A DNA stretch of 64,000 nucleotides from Veillonella tobetsuensis (GCF_001078375.1 NZ_BBXI01000014.1:62001-126000); one strand, 5' to 3'; counted from the stretch's first letter, positions 18,081 through 28,426 are shown. Numbers and translations are program-made. The notes: generated by a model not told the origin, from the letters alone.

Positions 18081-19028
18081 TTATATTGATTTTTCTAATA
18101 CAATATGTTCGCAATGCAATGCTTTTGTATGTGCAGTATATATTAATAATGATTCTAAAGAGATGCTCGGTGCATCGCTTTTGGGTATGAATCCAGCTAA
18201 TACAGCTAATTCACCTAAAATGCGCTCCGGTGACCAACCACACTCTCTCAATTCTTTTACTGTTATACTTTTCTGTCGCTTTGAAAGTCGATGACCATCT
18301 GTGTCAATTAGCAATGGTGCATGTCCATAATAGGGCGGATTAGCTTGTAATGTACGATATAAAAATAGTTGTTGAGCCGTAGTTTCCAGTAAGTCATGAC
18401 CTCGAATAATTTCAGTGATGCCCATAGATATATCATCTAATACAACTGCTAAATTATAAGCATACATACCATCACCGCGACGTAGAACAAAATCATCATT
18501 ACCACACCTCAATGCAAAATGCTGTGATCCTTGATATAAATCTACGAATTCCATATGCGAATCCGCAACCTTAATTCGCATAGATGGGCTCTTTTCAAGT
18601 TTCTTTTGCGCCACAGTAAAACCATCTAAATCACGGCAATGACCATCATAATGATGAACTACTTCTCCGCGATGAGGTGCAGAAGCAATAGATTGCAAAC
18701 GTGCGCGATTACAAAAACATGGATAAATTAATCCTTGTTCCTCAAGCCTATTAAGGACTTTGTCGTATAGTATAAATCGTTCACTCTGCCAATAGGATTC
18801 TTCAGGTCCACCCACACGTGGTCCTTCATCCCATTCAAAGCCAAGCCATTCCAAATCATCTAACAAGGCCTCTCCTAAAGAGCGTTTAGAGCGTTGTAAA
18901 TCGATATCTTCCATCCGGACCACATAGGTGCCGTTTTGATTACGTGTAGATATATACGATAAAAGGGCGATCCACACATTCCCTAAGTGGATATACCCCG
19001 TTGGGCTAGGTGCAAATCGTCCTTTCAT
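18081..19028 (-). CDS. gluQ: Glutamyl-Q tRNA(Asp) synthetase
   Basis: This 315-residue truncated glutamyl-tRNA synthetase homologue lacks the anticodon-binding domain. Such proteins glutamylate queuosine in the tRNA(Asp) anticodon. It begins MKGRFAPSPTGYIHLGNVW (the HIGH-type motif) and has HRLSKRQKSI as the KMSKS loop at ~238, with a CFC cluster at ~112 suggestive of the zinc site. Length matches the family (~300 aa) rather than GluRS (~480 aa). An alternative would be a GluRS fragment, but intact motifs and length argue against it. Confidence 0.9.
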   Translation of the reverse strand: MKGRFAPSPTGYIHLGNVWIALLSYISTRNQNGTYVVRMEDIDLQRSKRSLGEALLDDLEWLGFEWDEGPRVGGPEESYWQSERFILYDKVLNRLEEQGLIYPCFCNRARLQSIASAPHRGEVVHHYDGHCRDLDGFTVAQKKLEKSPSMRIKVADSHMEFVDLYQGSQHFALRCGNDDFVLRRGDGMYAYNLAVVLDDISMGITEIIRGHDLLETTAQQLFLYRTLQANPPYYGHAPLLIDTDGHRLSKRQKSITVKELRECGWSPERILGELAVLAGFIPKSDAPSISLESLLIYTAHTKALHCEHIVLEKSI

Positions 19029-19124
19029 AAATAGTATCTCCTAATCACTCTATAATATACTAATATAATAATACATTATTATATTAATGTATCGTGAGAG
19101 TGTCATCAGTTTATAAACTATATA

Positions 19125-22031
19125 TTATCCAAGGGATACAATGTTATCAAAGACACCAGCGTCTTTAATTTTTTGTTCATTTCCCATGGAGCAAATATTA
19201 TTATCTTTCAAAACAGGCTCTACTAGTTCTGCAAGAGCTACAATATCCTCTGGCTTACAAGCGATAACTTGTTTCCTAAATGCTACCTTATCTTCGATAT
19301 TGGCACCACTAAAGTATAAACCCATAGCACGTGGCCCACGTAATGCAGGCGTCATCGGCAAATCAAGACCACTCATGGTACCGATAATATATTTACGCAT
19401 TTCACGATCTGTTAAGGTAAATTGTCGTAAATACTCTGGCAATTCCTTGTAAACATTTAATGTTTCTACAAGATTTGGATCTCGATAGCTACAGAAAATC
19501 ATATTACCATCATCGTAGAAATTAGCAAAGGCACCATAGGCACCGCCTTGTACGCGGATGCGAATCCATAAGTATTCGTAACGTAAAATAGTTTCTAATA
19601 CACTCATAGCGCCAACATGAGTAAATCCATGATCTATAAAATTGCCGCCTTGAGCTACATATTGAACCTTGCCGGCAGTAACAATCCCTTCATTACTCGT
19701 TGTATGCTCTATAGTTAAAACATCATCTGGTAATATTTCTGCATTCCAGTTTTCAAGTAATGGTGCCATCAATTCTGTAAATGGTGCTAACTCATGTTCT
19801 TCACCAACAAATAAAATATCTACGTTATTGGAGCGGAAAATTTTACGAGCCACATCGGCTAATTTTTCTGGCAATAACGGTAATGCAGCTGGATTAGTAG
19901 CTAATTCACTAATCTTTTGATAATAACCTAAATTACCATCATCACGGAATTTACCAACCTTAGATACCTTGGCCATAACGCGTTGGCTAACGATAGTATT
20001 ACCTCTACGGAAAGCCTCATTATCCCAAATGGCTTTGCTTTCTTGCACAAGCTCGGTCAAACGAGTTACATCTGTATACTGTGCATCATGAATAACTTCA
20101 TTTACAAGTTGGCATAGTTCAGGCAATTTAGCATGAAGTGCCTTACTACGTACAATCATAAGCGGTACAAATTCATCGCGTTTACCCGCTTTGCTAATAC
20201 CCGTAACATCAGAACTCAAACCGCCAAGATTTAGGTTAATAGCCTTTGCCATATCTTCATAGGAACGTTTAGATGTATCTACACGCCCAATGATATCACT
20301 TAAAATATCAGCATAAAATAATTCTTCTTCTGTAAGGCACCCTAGATTAAAGTAATAGGACACATAATTAATGCCTTTTGCAAAGGTCGGTACAAAATGA
20401 AGTTTCGTATGACCAATCATGCTTTCACGACGTTCTACATCTTCAACGTCAGGACTCAAATCAGATAATTCTAACAACGGAATCGTAGCCAAAGCTTCTT
20501 CACTATCTGGTGTTTCTTGGCGAAGTTTAAGGCGTTTTGTTTGATCTACAATGGCTTGTAACTCGTCTTGTGTCATAGATACTTTAATATTTGCCAATTC
20601 AGCCTTAACCTCTGCGTCCTTTTGCTCTTGTAATCCTTGTTCTGGATATAAGGACACAATCGCTTTATGATTATTACCCAAAATAGAATGACGAATTAAA
20701 TCTTCAAAATAAGTACCTTGTAAACCCTTGCGGATATTAACCAAAGCCTCTTCATAATGTAATAGTTCTAACGGGTCATGGCCATATAACCAATTGTCCA
20801 TCATGCGAATCACATAAGCAAGACCAATTGGTCGACCGCCAAAGTCGCTTTCACGAAGGGCAAACTCAATAGAGTTAAGAGAGGCTTCTAATAACTCTTT
20901 ATCAATACCCTCTGTACATAATTGTTCTAATGTGGATTCTACAATAGATTGTAATTGTTCTTGCATATCTAAATTAGAACCACTCGCATGAACAGCCCAA
21001 ATTGGTTGACGGATACTATCTAAATAATAGCCGGACACATCAGAACCAATGCCAGCTTTTACCAATGCTTGTTTTAGCGGTGCTGCTGGAGATGTTAATA
21101 AAGCATGAGTTAACACCTCAAAGGCAAGGCTTTGTTCAGGTGTTACTGATGGTAATACATAGGCAAAAGCATGCAATGTACGATTATCTGTACTTTCATC
21201 AGAACCTACACTATATGGATATGTAATGACACGGCCTTCCTTAAATGGGGCCTGCTCAGTCACCTCTGTATCGATTTCAATAGCATCAAAATGACTTAAG
21301 TATTCATCATGGATAAAACGCAATTGCTCTTCAATATCCATCGTGCCATACAAGAAAATATAGCTATTGGATGGGTGATAATGAACATTGTAAAATTCCT
21401 TGAATTTTTCATAGGTTAATTCTGTAATATTATCTGGGTTACCACCAGAATCTACACCATATGTGGTATCAGGAAATAAGGCATGCATCAATTCACGTTC
21501 AAGGACGGAATCTGGAGATGAGTAAACACCTTTCATCTCATTAAATACTACGCCCTTATATGTCAATTCATCATCTACTGAATCGAGTTCATAATGCCAA
21601 CCTTCTTGCATCATGATTTCTGGGTCATTCGCAGCACGTGGATAGAAAACGGCATCGAGATATACATCCATTAAGTTGTGGAAATCCTTGTCATTCTTAC
21701 TTGCTACAGGATACATTGTCTTATCTGGATAGGTCATAGCATTCAAGAATGTATTTAGGGAACCTTTAACAAGTTCAACAAAAGGCTCTTTTAATGGAAA
21801 CTTACGAGAACCACAAAGTACGGAATGCTCCATAATATGTGCTACCCCTGTACTATCTTGAGGTGTTGTTCTGAAAGCAATATTAAAGACTTTATTAGAA
21901 TCAGGTGAGTCAATATAAATAAGACGAGCACCAGACTTTTCATGTTTCATTTCATAAGCAGTACCATTGATTTCATCAATGCGTTCTATGCGATCAAGGC
22001 GAAAGCCAGAATATATATTATGTAATTCCAT
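19125..22031 (-). CDS. M16C family zinc metallopeptidase (PreP-like)
   Basis: This 968-residue protein is a two-lobed pitrilysin-family peptidase of the presequence-protease subfamily, which degrades short peptides in an enclosed chamber. The inverted zinc motif is HIMEH near residue 66, followed by SVLCGSRKFPLKEPFVEL. The distal Glu region (ELMHALFPDTTYGVDSGGNP) and the C-terminal RVQGGAYGAFANF are also typical. No signal peptide is visible, so it is predicted to be cytoplasmic. It appears monocistronic. Confidence 0.92.
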   Translation of the reverse strand: MELHNIYSGFRLDRIERIDEINGTAYEMKHEKSGARLIYIDSPDSNKVFNIAFRTTPQDSTGVAHIMEHSVLCGSRKFPLKEPFVELVKGSLNTFLNAMTYPDKTMYPVASKNDKDFHNLMDVYLDAVFYPRAANDPEIMMQEGWHYELDSVDDELTYKGVVFNEMKGVYSSPDSVLERELMHALFPDTTYGVDSGGNPDNITELTYEKFKEFYNVHYHPSNSYIFLYGTMDIEEQLRFIHDEYLSHFDAIEIDTEVTEQAPFKEGRVITYPYSVGSDESTDNRTLHAFAYVLPSVTPEQSLAFEVLTHALLTSPAAPLKQALVKAGIGSDVSGYYLDSIRQPIWAVHASGSNLDMQEQLQSIVESTLEQLCTEGIDKELLEASLNSIEFALRESDFGGRPIGLAYVIRMMDNWLYGHDPLELLHYEEALVNIRKGLQGTYFEDLIRHSILGNNHKAIVSLYPEQGLQEQKDAEVKAELANIKVSMTQDELQAIVDQTKRLKLRQETPDSEEALATIPLLELSDLSPDVEDVERRESMIGHTKLHFVPTFAKGINYVSYYFNLGCLTEEELFYADILSDIIGRVDTSKRSYEDMAKAINLNLGGLSSDVTGISKAGKRDEFVPLMIVRSKALHAKLPELCQLVNEVIHDAQYTDVTRLTELVQESKAIWDNEAFRRGNTIVSQRVMAKVSKVGKFRDDGNLGYYQKISELATNPAALPLLPEKLADVARKIFRSNNVDILFVGEEHELAPFTELMAPLLENWNAEILPDDVLTIEHTTSNEGIVTAGKVQYVAQGGNFIDHGFTHVGAMSVLETILRYEYLWIRIRVQGGAYGAFANFYDDGNMIFCSYRDPNLVETLNVYKELPEYLRQFTLTDREMRKYIIGTMSGLDLPMTPALRGPRAMGLYFSGANIEDKVAFRKQVIACKPEDIVALAELVEPVLKDNNICSMGNEQKIKDAGVFDNIVSLG

Positions 22032-22210
22032 ACTGTCCCTTCTTTCTATTATGTAATATGTATATATATAAATATAGGTTTTTAATGTATTACTAACTAT
22101 TTATTATACCACATCAGTATAGTTAACACGAATTTTCAAGAATAATTATCAAATTATAGATTATAAATTGCAAAATCTCATCATCACAGAATAATACAAA
22201 GATTTACAGC

Positions 22211-22237
22211 AAAAAAGGACACTGCGAGAGTGTCCTT
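22211..22237 (-). terminator. Terminator after the small hypothetical gene
   Basis: GGACACT and AGTGTCC form a stem with loop CTCGC; the minus strand continues with TTTTTT. It lies just after the stop of the gene at 22243. Confidence 0.85.
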
Positions 22238-22242
22238 CTTAA

Positions 22243-22563
22243 TTATTTCTTAGGATTCATTTGCCATTTTAAATTGCGTCGACTAGTCAAAAGACCTTCG
22301 AGAACAACTTCGAATTGGCGAAACGTCAATGTATAAGGAGCATACATATTTGGTACCACCTTATACGATATGGTCACTTCGGACGTATCGTAATTATAGA
22401 AAATACCATGAAGATTGCTCATTGTTGTATAGCCTGTTTGTGCTTGCTCTAATGTAGGAATCGGTTGTGTTTTTAAATTAGCCAATAAATCACTAATAAA
22501 ACCTTCCTTGCGCCCCTGATCATCGAGCATCTCGTCCATAAATGTACGGAGACTATCCATCAT
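22243..22563 (-). CDS. Hypothetical protein, co-transcribed with aspartate kinase
   Basis: I do not recognise this 106-residue protein. It is soluble, with an acidic N-terminal helix (DSLRTFMDEMLDDQG), a central stretch with YTTMSNLHGIFYNYDTSEV and a basic C-terminus (SRRNLKWQMNPKK). It has no signal or membrane segment. It begins 6 nt after the aspartate kinase gene and ends at a strong terminator, so the two form a transcript. No function is proposed. Confidence 0.75.
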   Translation of the reverse strand: MMDSLRTFMDEMLDDQGRKEGFISDLLANLKTQPIPTLEQAQTGYTTMSNLHGIFYNYDTSEVTISYKVVPNMYAPYTLTFRQFEVVLEGLLTSRRNLKWQMNPKK

Positions 22564-22569
22564 ACTATA

Positions 22570-23799
22570 TTAGCCTCGTTCGTTAAGTAAAAGACCATTA
22601 TGAATTACGCGAACAGCATCTTTTACACGCTCTTCTGCTACCAAGCAAGAAATACTGATTTCAGAAGTACTGATGATTTCAATATTGATACCTTCTTGGC
22701 TAAGGATTTCAAACATTTGTGCAGCTACGCCAGGTTGGCCCAACATGCCCGCACCAATGATGGATACTTTAGCCATGTTTTCATCGATATTCACAGCTTC
22801 GATATCAACTGTTTTTTGTAACTCTTCCAACACTTCACGTGCTAAAACTACATCATCAAGAGCAACTGTAAAGATTAAGTCTGTTTTAGGCTCGCCAACG
22901 GAACGGATGGATTGGACAATCATATCCACGTCTACGTTTTTATCTGCTAATGCTTTAAATACTTTTGCTGCAATACCAGGTTTATTTTCAACGCCCACAA
23001 GAGCTACTTTCGCTGTATTAGTATCATCAGCTACGCCTGTAATAATATGTTTATTTGCTTCCACGGTATAATCCTCCCGAATAATTGTGCCTGTATTATC
23101 AGTGAATGTAGAACGAACATGAATAGGTACACCATAACGGAAACCCATTTCAACGGCACGCGGTTGCATAACACCAGCACCTAGACGAGCCATTTCAAGC
23201 ATTTCACCATATGTAACTTCTTCTAATTTGAAAGCTTCCTTCGCTACGCGAGGATCAGTAGAGTATACACCTTCTACGTCTGTGAAGATTTCACACACAT
23301 CAGCTTTCATAGCGCCAGCCAAAGCAACTGCAGTTGTATCGGAACCACCACGACCTAATGTTACCATATCACCATATTCAGTTATACCTTGGAAACCTGC
23401 GACAACAACGATATTGCCTTCTTCTAATGCCTCGAACACACGATTAGGATCAACACCTAGAATGCGACCTTTATTAAAGTTCTCACTACTTGTGATGCCT
23501 GCTTGATCACCTGTCAAAGAGATAGCCTTTTGACCACGTTCATTGAACGCCATCGCCATTAAAGCGATAGTTACTTGCTCACCAGTACATAGCAAACGGT
23601 CCATTTCACGACCATAAGGTTTAGATGTCACTTGTTTTGCCAAAGCAACCAAGTCATCTGTTGTATCACCCATTGCAGATACAACTAACACAATGCGATC
23701 GTCTTCTTTCTTTTCATGAAGGACACGATCAACAATATTAAATATTTTTTCAGGTGTAGCAACGGAACTGCCACCAAATTTTTTAACGATTAAGGCCAC
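22570..23799 (-). CDS. lysC: Aspartate kinase
   Basis: This enzyme phosphorylates aspartate, the first step to lysine, threonine, methionine and meso-DAP. The 409 residues contain the N-terminal MALIVKKFGGSSVATPEKI, the kinase domain with TLGRGGSDTTAVALA at ~147, and two C-terminal ACT domains (from ~265 VALVGVENKPGIAAKVF and ~345 VSIIGAGMLGQPGVA), as in the single-chain lysine-sensitive class. No lysine riboswitch is visible upstream. Feedback control by the ACT domains is expected from the family. Confidence 0.94.
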   Translation of the reverse strand: MALIVKKFGGSSVATPEKIFNIVDRVLHEKKEDDRIVLVVSAMGDTTDDLVALAKQVTSKPYGREMDRLLCTGEQVTIALMAMAFNERGQKAISLTGDQAGITSSENFNKGRILGVDPNRVFEALEEGNIVVVAGFQGITEYGDMVTLGRGGSDTTAVALAGAMKADVCEIFTDVEGVYSTDPRVAKEAFKLEEVTYGEMLEMARLGAGVMQPRAVEMGFRYGVPIHVRSTFTDNTGTIIREDYTVEANKHIITGVADDTNTAKVALVGVENKPGIAAKVFKALADKNVDVDMIVQSIRSVGEPKTDLIFTVALDDVVLAREVLEELQKTVDIEAVNIDENMAKVSIIGAGMLGQPGVAAQMFEILSQEGINIEIISTSEISISCLVAEERVKDAVRVIHNGLLLNERG

Positions 23800-23992
23800 T
23801 GTTATCCCTCATTTACCTATCTATACTAAAAATAACATGCATATACTGTACCATAAACCAATAGCACTGTAAAGGCATATACACATATTTTTCCACCTGA
23901 AAAGTACAAAAATCTTTTTTAAGGGGACAAACATGCATATCAATAAGTTATATTAATTCATATAAAAAAGCTATATAAGATATACCAACATA

Positions 23993-24022
23993 CAAAAAAG
24001 ACCAGCCCTCAGGCTGGTCTTT
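23993..24022. terminator. Bidirectional terminator after superoxide reductase
   Basis: AGACCAGCC and GGCTGGTCT form a 9-bp stem with a short loop, flanked by A- and T-runs on both sides. On the minus strand it ends the superoxide reductase transcript. Confidence 0.88.
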
Positions 24023-24041
24023 TAAAGTCGAATAGATTCAA

Positions 24042-24431
24042 TTATTCAACAACGATATCTTTTTCAGACTCCCATAAACCATGGATATTGCAGTAAGATA
24101 CAGCAATTAATTTACCAGATTTTTTCAAGGATACTGCTAATGTACCTTCAGAAACTGCAACTACAGGACCTTCGTTTGCTGTTGCACCATCACCATGTAC
24201 ATTGAAGGATACTTCACCAACTTCGAAAGGCAATTGAGTACCTTCAGCTACGAAGTATAATTTAATCCAGTTAATATGATGTTCTACAGTATTTGGATGA
24301 GCAATATCTTTACCAACGGATAAGTTTACGTGGAATGTTTCACCAGCTTTTACTTTGTCAGCAGCTTCAATAACAGGAACGTGTTTTTCAGTAGCGAAAT
24401 CGCCAGATTTAATGTAATCATGTACAGCCAT
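24042..24431 (-). CDS. Superoxide reductase (class II, neelaredoxin type)
   Basis: This protein reduces superoxide to peroxide at a mononuclear Fe(His)4Cys site, typical of anaerobes. The start is the ATG at 24431 (MAVHDYIKSG; 129 aa), with AGGAGG 5 nt upstream; the longer frame adds 18 residues without an RBS. Ligand motifs are EKHVPVIE near residue 15, HPNTVEHHI near 46, and CNIHGLW near the C-terminus. It lacks the N-terminal desulforedoxin domain of class I enzymes. It is single-gene, ending in a strong terminator. Confidence 0.93.
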   Translation of the reverse strand: MAVHDYIKSGDFATEKHVPVIEAADKVKAGETFHVNLSVGKDIAHPNTVEHHINWIKLYFVAEGTQLPFEVGEVSFNVHGDGATANEGPVVAVSEGTLAVSLKKSGKLIAVSYCNIHGLWESEKDIVVE

Positions 24432-24556
24432 AGTCAACCTCCTGGTTATAGTTATATACATACTTAATGTCTTAAAAAATAGCACCTTGTGCTTATGACT
24501 ATATTATACATTTTCGATATAGTTTAGGCAAGGACTTTTTCGAAAATTTTCTATAT

Positions 24557-25099
24557 TTAAAACTCAATTCCTTTTGCTGCTTTTATGCCTTTTTCGTAAG
24601 CGTGTTTTACTACGTTCATTTCGGTCACTGTATCAGCGACATCGATGATTTCAGGTTTTGCATAACGGCCTGTGAGGATGACATGTAGTCGTTCCGGTTT
24701 GTGTTTGAGCATGTCTACAACGGAGTTGACATCGATGAGTTCATAGTTAATGGCATTGTTGATTTCGTCCATAACGATGAGATCCCAATTATCGGAATTG
24801 ACTTCTTCCACTAATGTTTTCCACGCTTCTTGAGCTGCTGCTTTGTGTTTTTCTAACTCTTCTACCGTAACTTTATCTCGGTTATAGTATATAAAACCTT
24901 TTCCCATAGATTTGATGGTAACAGCATCGCCTAGCTTTTTTAAACCCTCAAGTTCACCATAGCCATGTCCACTTTTGATAAATTGTAAAATTAAAACCTT
25001 TAATCCTTGTCCTACAGCGCGTAGCACAACACCTAAAGATGCCGTTGTTTTACCTTTACCATTACCAGTATTTACAAGTATTAAACCATGTTCACTCAT
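24557..25099 (-). CDS. cobO: Cob(I)alamin adenosyltransferase, CobO/BtuR type
   Basis: The enzyme transfers adenosyl from ATP to the corrin cobalt. The 180-residue form starting MSEHGLILVNTGNGKGKTTA (ATG at 25099; AGGAG 8 nt upstream) contains the P-loop GNGKGKTTASLG, the DLIVMDEINNAINY strand, and HVILTGRYAKPEIIDVAD, all family hallmarks. It follows cbiA by about 70 nt in the same direction, forming the end of the first cobalamin block (cbiK-cbiL-cbiA-cobO). Confidence 0.93.
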   Translation of the reverse strand: MSEHGLILVNTGNGKGKTTASLGVVLRAVGQGLKVLILQFIKSGHGYGELEGLKKLGDAVTIKSMGKGFIYYNRDKVTVEELEKHKAAAQEAWKTLVEEVNSDNWDLIVMDEINNAINYELIDVNSVVDMLKHKPERLHVILTGRYAKPEIIDVADTVTEMNVVKHAYEKGIKAAKGIEF

Positions 25100-25169
25100 T
25101 TCTAGTACTCCTATTATGTCATACACTGTTATGCCATATACCTATCATAATAAGGCTTATATAACAGCA

Positions 25170-26543
25170 CTATTTTGCGTTACCAAAGGCTTCACACATA
25201 TCTACAAAATGCTTGGCCCCTTCAAGAGAGCCTGCAAAATTAAGATGTAAGTAAGATGCTAACACATTATTCGTAGCGTAACCTCCATCATAGGATTGAG
25301 GTTTTCGACCACCTTCTAAATGAAAGGCCCATGGGAAGTCTTCAATAGTTGGTTCCATTGTAGAAAAATGGAATTCATGACCACGCAAAGCGGTTCCAGT
25401 ATTACCCAGTAATGTATCCCGTTTTGCCGTTGCGGTCACATAGCCGACCTTTTGCAATTTTTGTTGCATTACGCAATTGGCAGGCACGACACCAACCGTA
25501 TCAAATACATTACCACCAAAATCATGAATGTGTTTACAAAGATACATAAGTCCACCACATTCAGCATAAATCGGCATATGACGTTCATTTGCATCAAGGA
25601 TGGATTGCTTCATAGATAGATTCTCGGATAAAGCCTGTAGGAACATTTCAGGGAAGCCGCCCCCAAACACAAGACCATTCACATCAGGAATAGTACTATC
25701 TTTCAAGGGACTAAAATATACAAGTTCTGCCCCTTGAGCCTCAAGAGCAGCTAAACTCGCTGGATAGTAGAAAGAAAAGGCTTCATCATACGCAATACCA
25801 ATCTTGGTGCGCTTTGTAACACCCTTAGTAGCATCAATAGGTGCTGCCATAGGGGCTGCACTAGCGGCAACCTTGTAAAGTGCATCTAAATCCACCATTG
25901 ATTGCACTGCATGTTGGATTGTAGCAATCGCCTCTGTTGGATCGATTTCTGTAACTGGTGTTAAACCAAGATGACGTTCTGGAGAATGCATACGATCATC
26001 ACGGCGAATAGCACCAATAACAGGTACACCGATCTTCTCCATTCCTTCACGAACCATACGTTCATGATTATCGGAACCTAAACGGTTTAATATTACACCT
26101 TTAAAATCCACATCCTTATCATAGTCTCTAAAGCCCATTGCAATAGCAGCTGCGCTTTCACCCATGGCCTTACAATCGATAACGAGCACAACAGGAGCAC
26201 CTAATTGCTTAGCAATTTGAGCCGTACTACTCACACCCTCTCGGCCACCATCATACAACCCCATAACGCCTTCAATAATGGCTAGATCTGCATCGCCCGC
26301 CATGGATGCAAAAAATGTTGGCAATGTATCCGGTGGAACTAACCAAGAATCCAAATTATAACTTTCACGGCCCGATGCAATTTTATGAAAGCCCGGATCG
26401 ATATAATCCGGGCCCACTTTAAAGGATTGCACCCCATGGCCACTTGCTCGATACGCTGCGAGAAGGCCCGCAACAATAGTCGTTTTGCCGACACCGGAAT
26501 TGGTACCAGCTATAACAACACGTGGAATGGGTACAGTATTCAT
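25170..26543 (-). CDS. cbiA: Cobyrinate a,c-diamide synthase CbiA
   Basis: CbiA amidates the a and c side chains of cobyrinate using glutamine and ATP. The 457-residue protein has an N-terminal P-loop GTNSGVGKTTIVAG (13-26), a Mg-binding EGVMGLYDG near 104, and a C-terminal class I glutamine amidotransferase domain with nucleophile region IYAECGGLMYLC near 327. It lies between cbiL and cobO in the cobalamin block. Length is standard. Confidence 0.95.
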   Translation of the reverse strand: MNTVPIPRVVIAGTNSGVGKTTIVAGLLAAYRASGHGVQSFKVGPDYIDPGFHKIASGRESYNLDSWLVPPDTLPTFFASMAGDADLAIIEGVMGLYDGGREGVSSTAQIAKQLGAPVVLVIDCKAMGESAAAIAMGFRDYDKDVDFKGVILNRLGSDNHERMVREGMEKIGVPVIGAIRRDDRMHSPERHLGLTPVTEIDPTEAIATIQHAVQSMVDLDALYKVAASAAPMAAPIDATKGVTKRTKIGIAYDEAFSFYYPASLAALEAQGAELVYFSPLKDSTIPDVNGLVFGGGFPEMFLQALSENLSMKQSILDANERHMPIYAECGGLMYLCKHIHDFGGNVFDTVGVVPANCVMQQKLQKVGYVTATAKRDTLLGNTGTALRGHEFHFSTMEPTIEDFPWAFHLEGGRKPQSYDGGYATNNVLASYLHLNFAGSLEGAKHFVDMCEAFGNAK

Positions 26544-26616
26544 ATGTATTACCTCTTATTAATACTATCTATAGGGATTTTACAATATCCATATAGTTAA
26601 CAGAGTATATAATCGA

Positions 26617-27324
26617 TTAACGATCTTTACGTTTTGCCAAAATTGTGGACAAGTAATTCAATTTCTTGTCTTTAGGCATATTGTCTAAACCTACGAAAAC
26701 TTGTTCATCAGGCAAACCAACGCGGGAAATCATAACGGCATCATCTGCCATATTATGTTTCAACAATACTTCTTGCACTTCATCAAAATTTTTATACACC
26801 TTCATGATAACTGCATCATCAGCTACTGCCAATACAGCATCAATTTTTTCCTTAGGTGCTGTAGCCGGAACGATAGCCAATACTTCTTCTTTTTCTACAA
26901 TTGGATAACCAAGATGAGAACCAATAGCACAGAATGCAGTGATACCAGGAATTGTTTCAATTTCAAAGCCTGTATGTTCAATCAAACGATATACATACAT
27001 GTAAGTGCTGTAGAACATTGGATCTCCAAGAGTAAGGAATACAACCTTCTTACCTTGTTCTAAGTAAGATACGATAATACGTTTCGCTTCTTCCCAACCC
27101 TCTTGTTGTGTAGCATCATCGAGTACCATTGGGAATACAACTGGAACGATTTCAGTATGTTCTTGAATGTATGGTTTCGCAATATTAAGGGCTACAGAAC
27201 CATCTTTCTTTTCTGTTTTAGGTGTAATGATAACGTCCGCTTCGCCAACAATACGCGCCGCTTTCACCGTCATTAATTCAGAGTCCCCAGGACCAACACC
27301 TATGCCATATAATTTACCTTTCAT
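26617..27324 (-). CDS. cbiL: Precorrin-2/cobalt-factor II C20-methyltransferase
   Basis: This SAM-dependent enzyme methylates C20 of the corrin precursor. The 235-residue protein shows the tetrapyrrole methylase fold: MKGKLYGIGVGPGDSELMTV at the start, VFLTLGDPMFYSTYMYVY near 94, and IPGITAFCAIGSHLGYPI near 124, the pattern of CbiL/CobI. It follows cbiK by 87 nt, consistent with the cobalt-early route in which CbiK supplies cobalt-sirohydrochlorin. Confidence 0.92.
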   Translation of the reverse strand: MKGKLYGIGVGPGDSELMTVKAARIVGEADVIITPKTEKKDGSVALNIAKPYIQEHTEIVPVVFPMVLDDATQQEGWEEAKRIIVSYLEQGKKVVFLTLGDPMFYSTYMYVYRLIEHTGFEIETIPGITAFCAIGSHLGYPIVEKEEVLAIVPATAPKEKIDAVLAVADDAVIMKVYKNFDEVQEVLLKHNMADDAVMISRVGLPDEQVFVGLDNMPKDKKLNYLSTILAKRKDR

Positions 27325-27411
27325 GGTGATTCTCCTATTCTAATTTCAATATGTTTAACATTAATATTATACCTAATTTGCTAAACATATACAAAGAATT
27401 TTATGAAAGTA

Positions 27412-28266
27412 CTATTTTACATTAGGAATAATTGGTCTATGTCCACTACGTTTACCGTATACATCATCAATACAGTCTTGAATATGTTGACAGTAAATAT
27501 CTTGAATTTGTGAATATTCACCTAGAGCATGGTGCATCTCTTCTACTTTATAGCCTGCTTCACGCAATACATTGACCACACTATCCTCTTCATCGCCAAA
27601 CAAATCATTGAGTGCATGGTCACCTAGCACAAGCAATAGTGGATGAACATAGATTGTATTAGGTCTTTTACCATCAAGCCACTCCCAAGGAAGCGCTACA
27701 TCCTCAATTAAAGGTGCATTTTCTAGGGTAGCGATACGTACATGGCCGAGACCACTGCGAATTAATTGATATTGCAAATGACCATAAGAGGAGTTGCCAG
27801 AACTAATACCACCATGACCAACTAATAACAAACCATCATCAGCGGAAATAGATAGGCTCTTAATAAATGTATCAATAAAGATTTGATAATCATTAGGATG
27901 TTCTTCTTGTCCCATGTAGAATACCAACGGACGACCTACGCGAAGAACCTCTAGTTCACTAGCTCGTTCATGATGTAAAATATTATATTTTAGCTTTTCA
28001 AATTCTTCCCCACCGGCAAAGTGCAATGTTTGTACATAAATGTGAGTATATCCATCCTCAATGAGAGCATCGAGTGCACCTTGCTCTGTAGGAATATCAA
28101 TACCACGATCGCGTAAGCGCTTTACAATGATACGAGATGAAAAGGCCAAACGCACTTCATAATCCGTATATTTCTCTTTAATACGATTTACAACAGCATC
28201 AATTTGGTTTTCACGAGCAGAATCAACAGTTGAGCCAAAGGCTACCACTAAAATAGCTTGTTTCAT
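27412..28266 (-). CDS. cbiK: Sirohydrochlorin cobaltochelatase CbiK (cytoplasmic)
   Basis: CbiK inserts Co2+ into sirohydrochlorin in the anaerobic pathway. The 284-residue protein has no signal peptide and begins MKQAILVVAFGSTVDSAREN. The three family metal/catalytic positions are present: Glu in HFAGGEEFEKLK, His in LLVGHGGISSG, and His in LVLGDHALNDLFGDEEDS (Salmonella Glu89, His145, His207 equivalents by pattern). Two further paralogues lie at 28480 and 30633; this one is the likely housekeeping enzyme as it heads the cbiK-cbiL-cbiA-cobO block. Confidence 0.93.
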   Translation of the reverse strand: MKQAILVVAFGSTVDSARENQIDAVVNRIKEKYTDYEVRLAFSSRIIVKRLRDRGIDIPTEQGALDALIEDGYTHIYVQTLHFAGGEEFEKLKYNILHHERASELEVLRVGRPLVFYMGQEEHPNDYQIFIDTFIKSLSISADDGLLLVGHGGISSGNSSYGHLQYQLIRSGLGHVRIATLENAPLIEDVALPWEWLDGKRPNTIYVHPLLLVLGDHALNDLFGDEEDSVVNVLREAGYKVEEMHHALGEYSQIQDIYCQHIQDCIDDVYGKRSGHRPIIPNVK

Positions 28267-28392
28267 AACGTTCTCCTTATAAAATATAACTTACTATCCA
28301 TCATACCATATGCCCTGTTATAGTGGGATACCATACCCCGTATAAAGCCTATATTATGATAAACTTTCATATGCATATAGTTAATACATATC

Positions 28393-28426
28393 AAAAAGCA
28401 TCCTCCTGATTTAGAGGATGCTTTTC
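28393..28426. terminator. Terminator between two CbiK-type genes
   Basis: AAAGCATCCTC and its complement form a stem around CTGATTTA, with T-runs on both strands. On the minus strand it ends the transcript of the gene at 28480, so the two CbiK paralogues are separate transcription units. Confidence 0.85.

Noticed and set aside
23800-23992. Lysine riboswitch before aspartate kinase
   Set aside because: The gap is short, AT-rich and lacks the multi-helix core.
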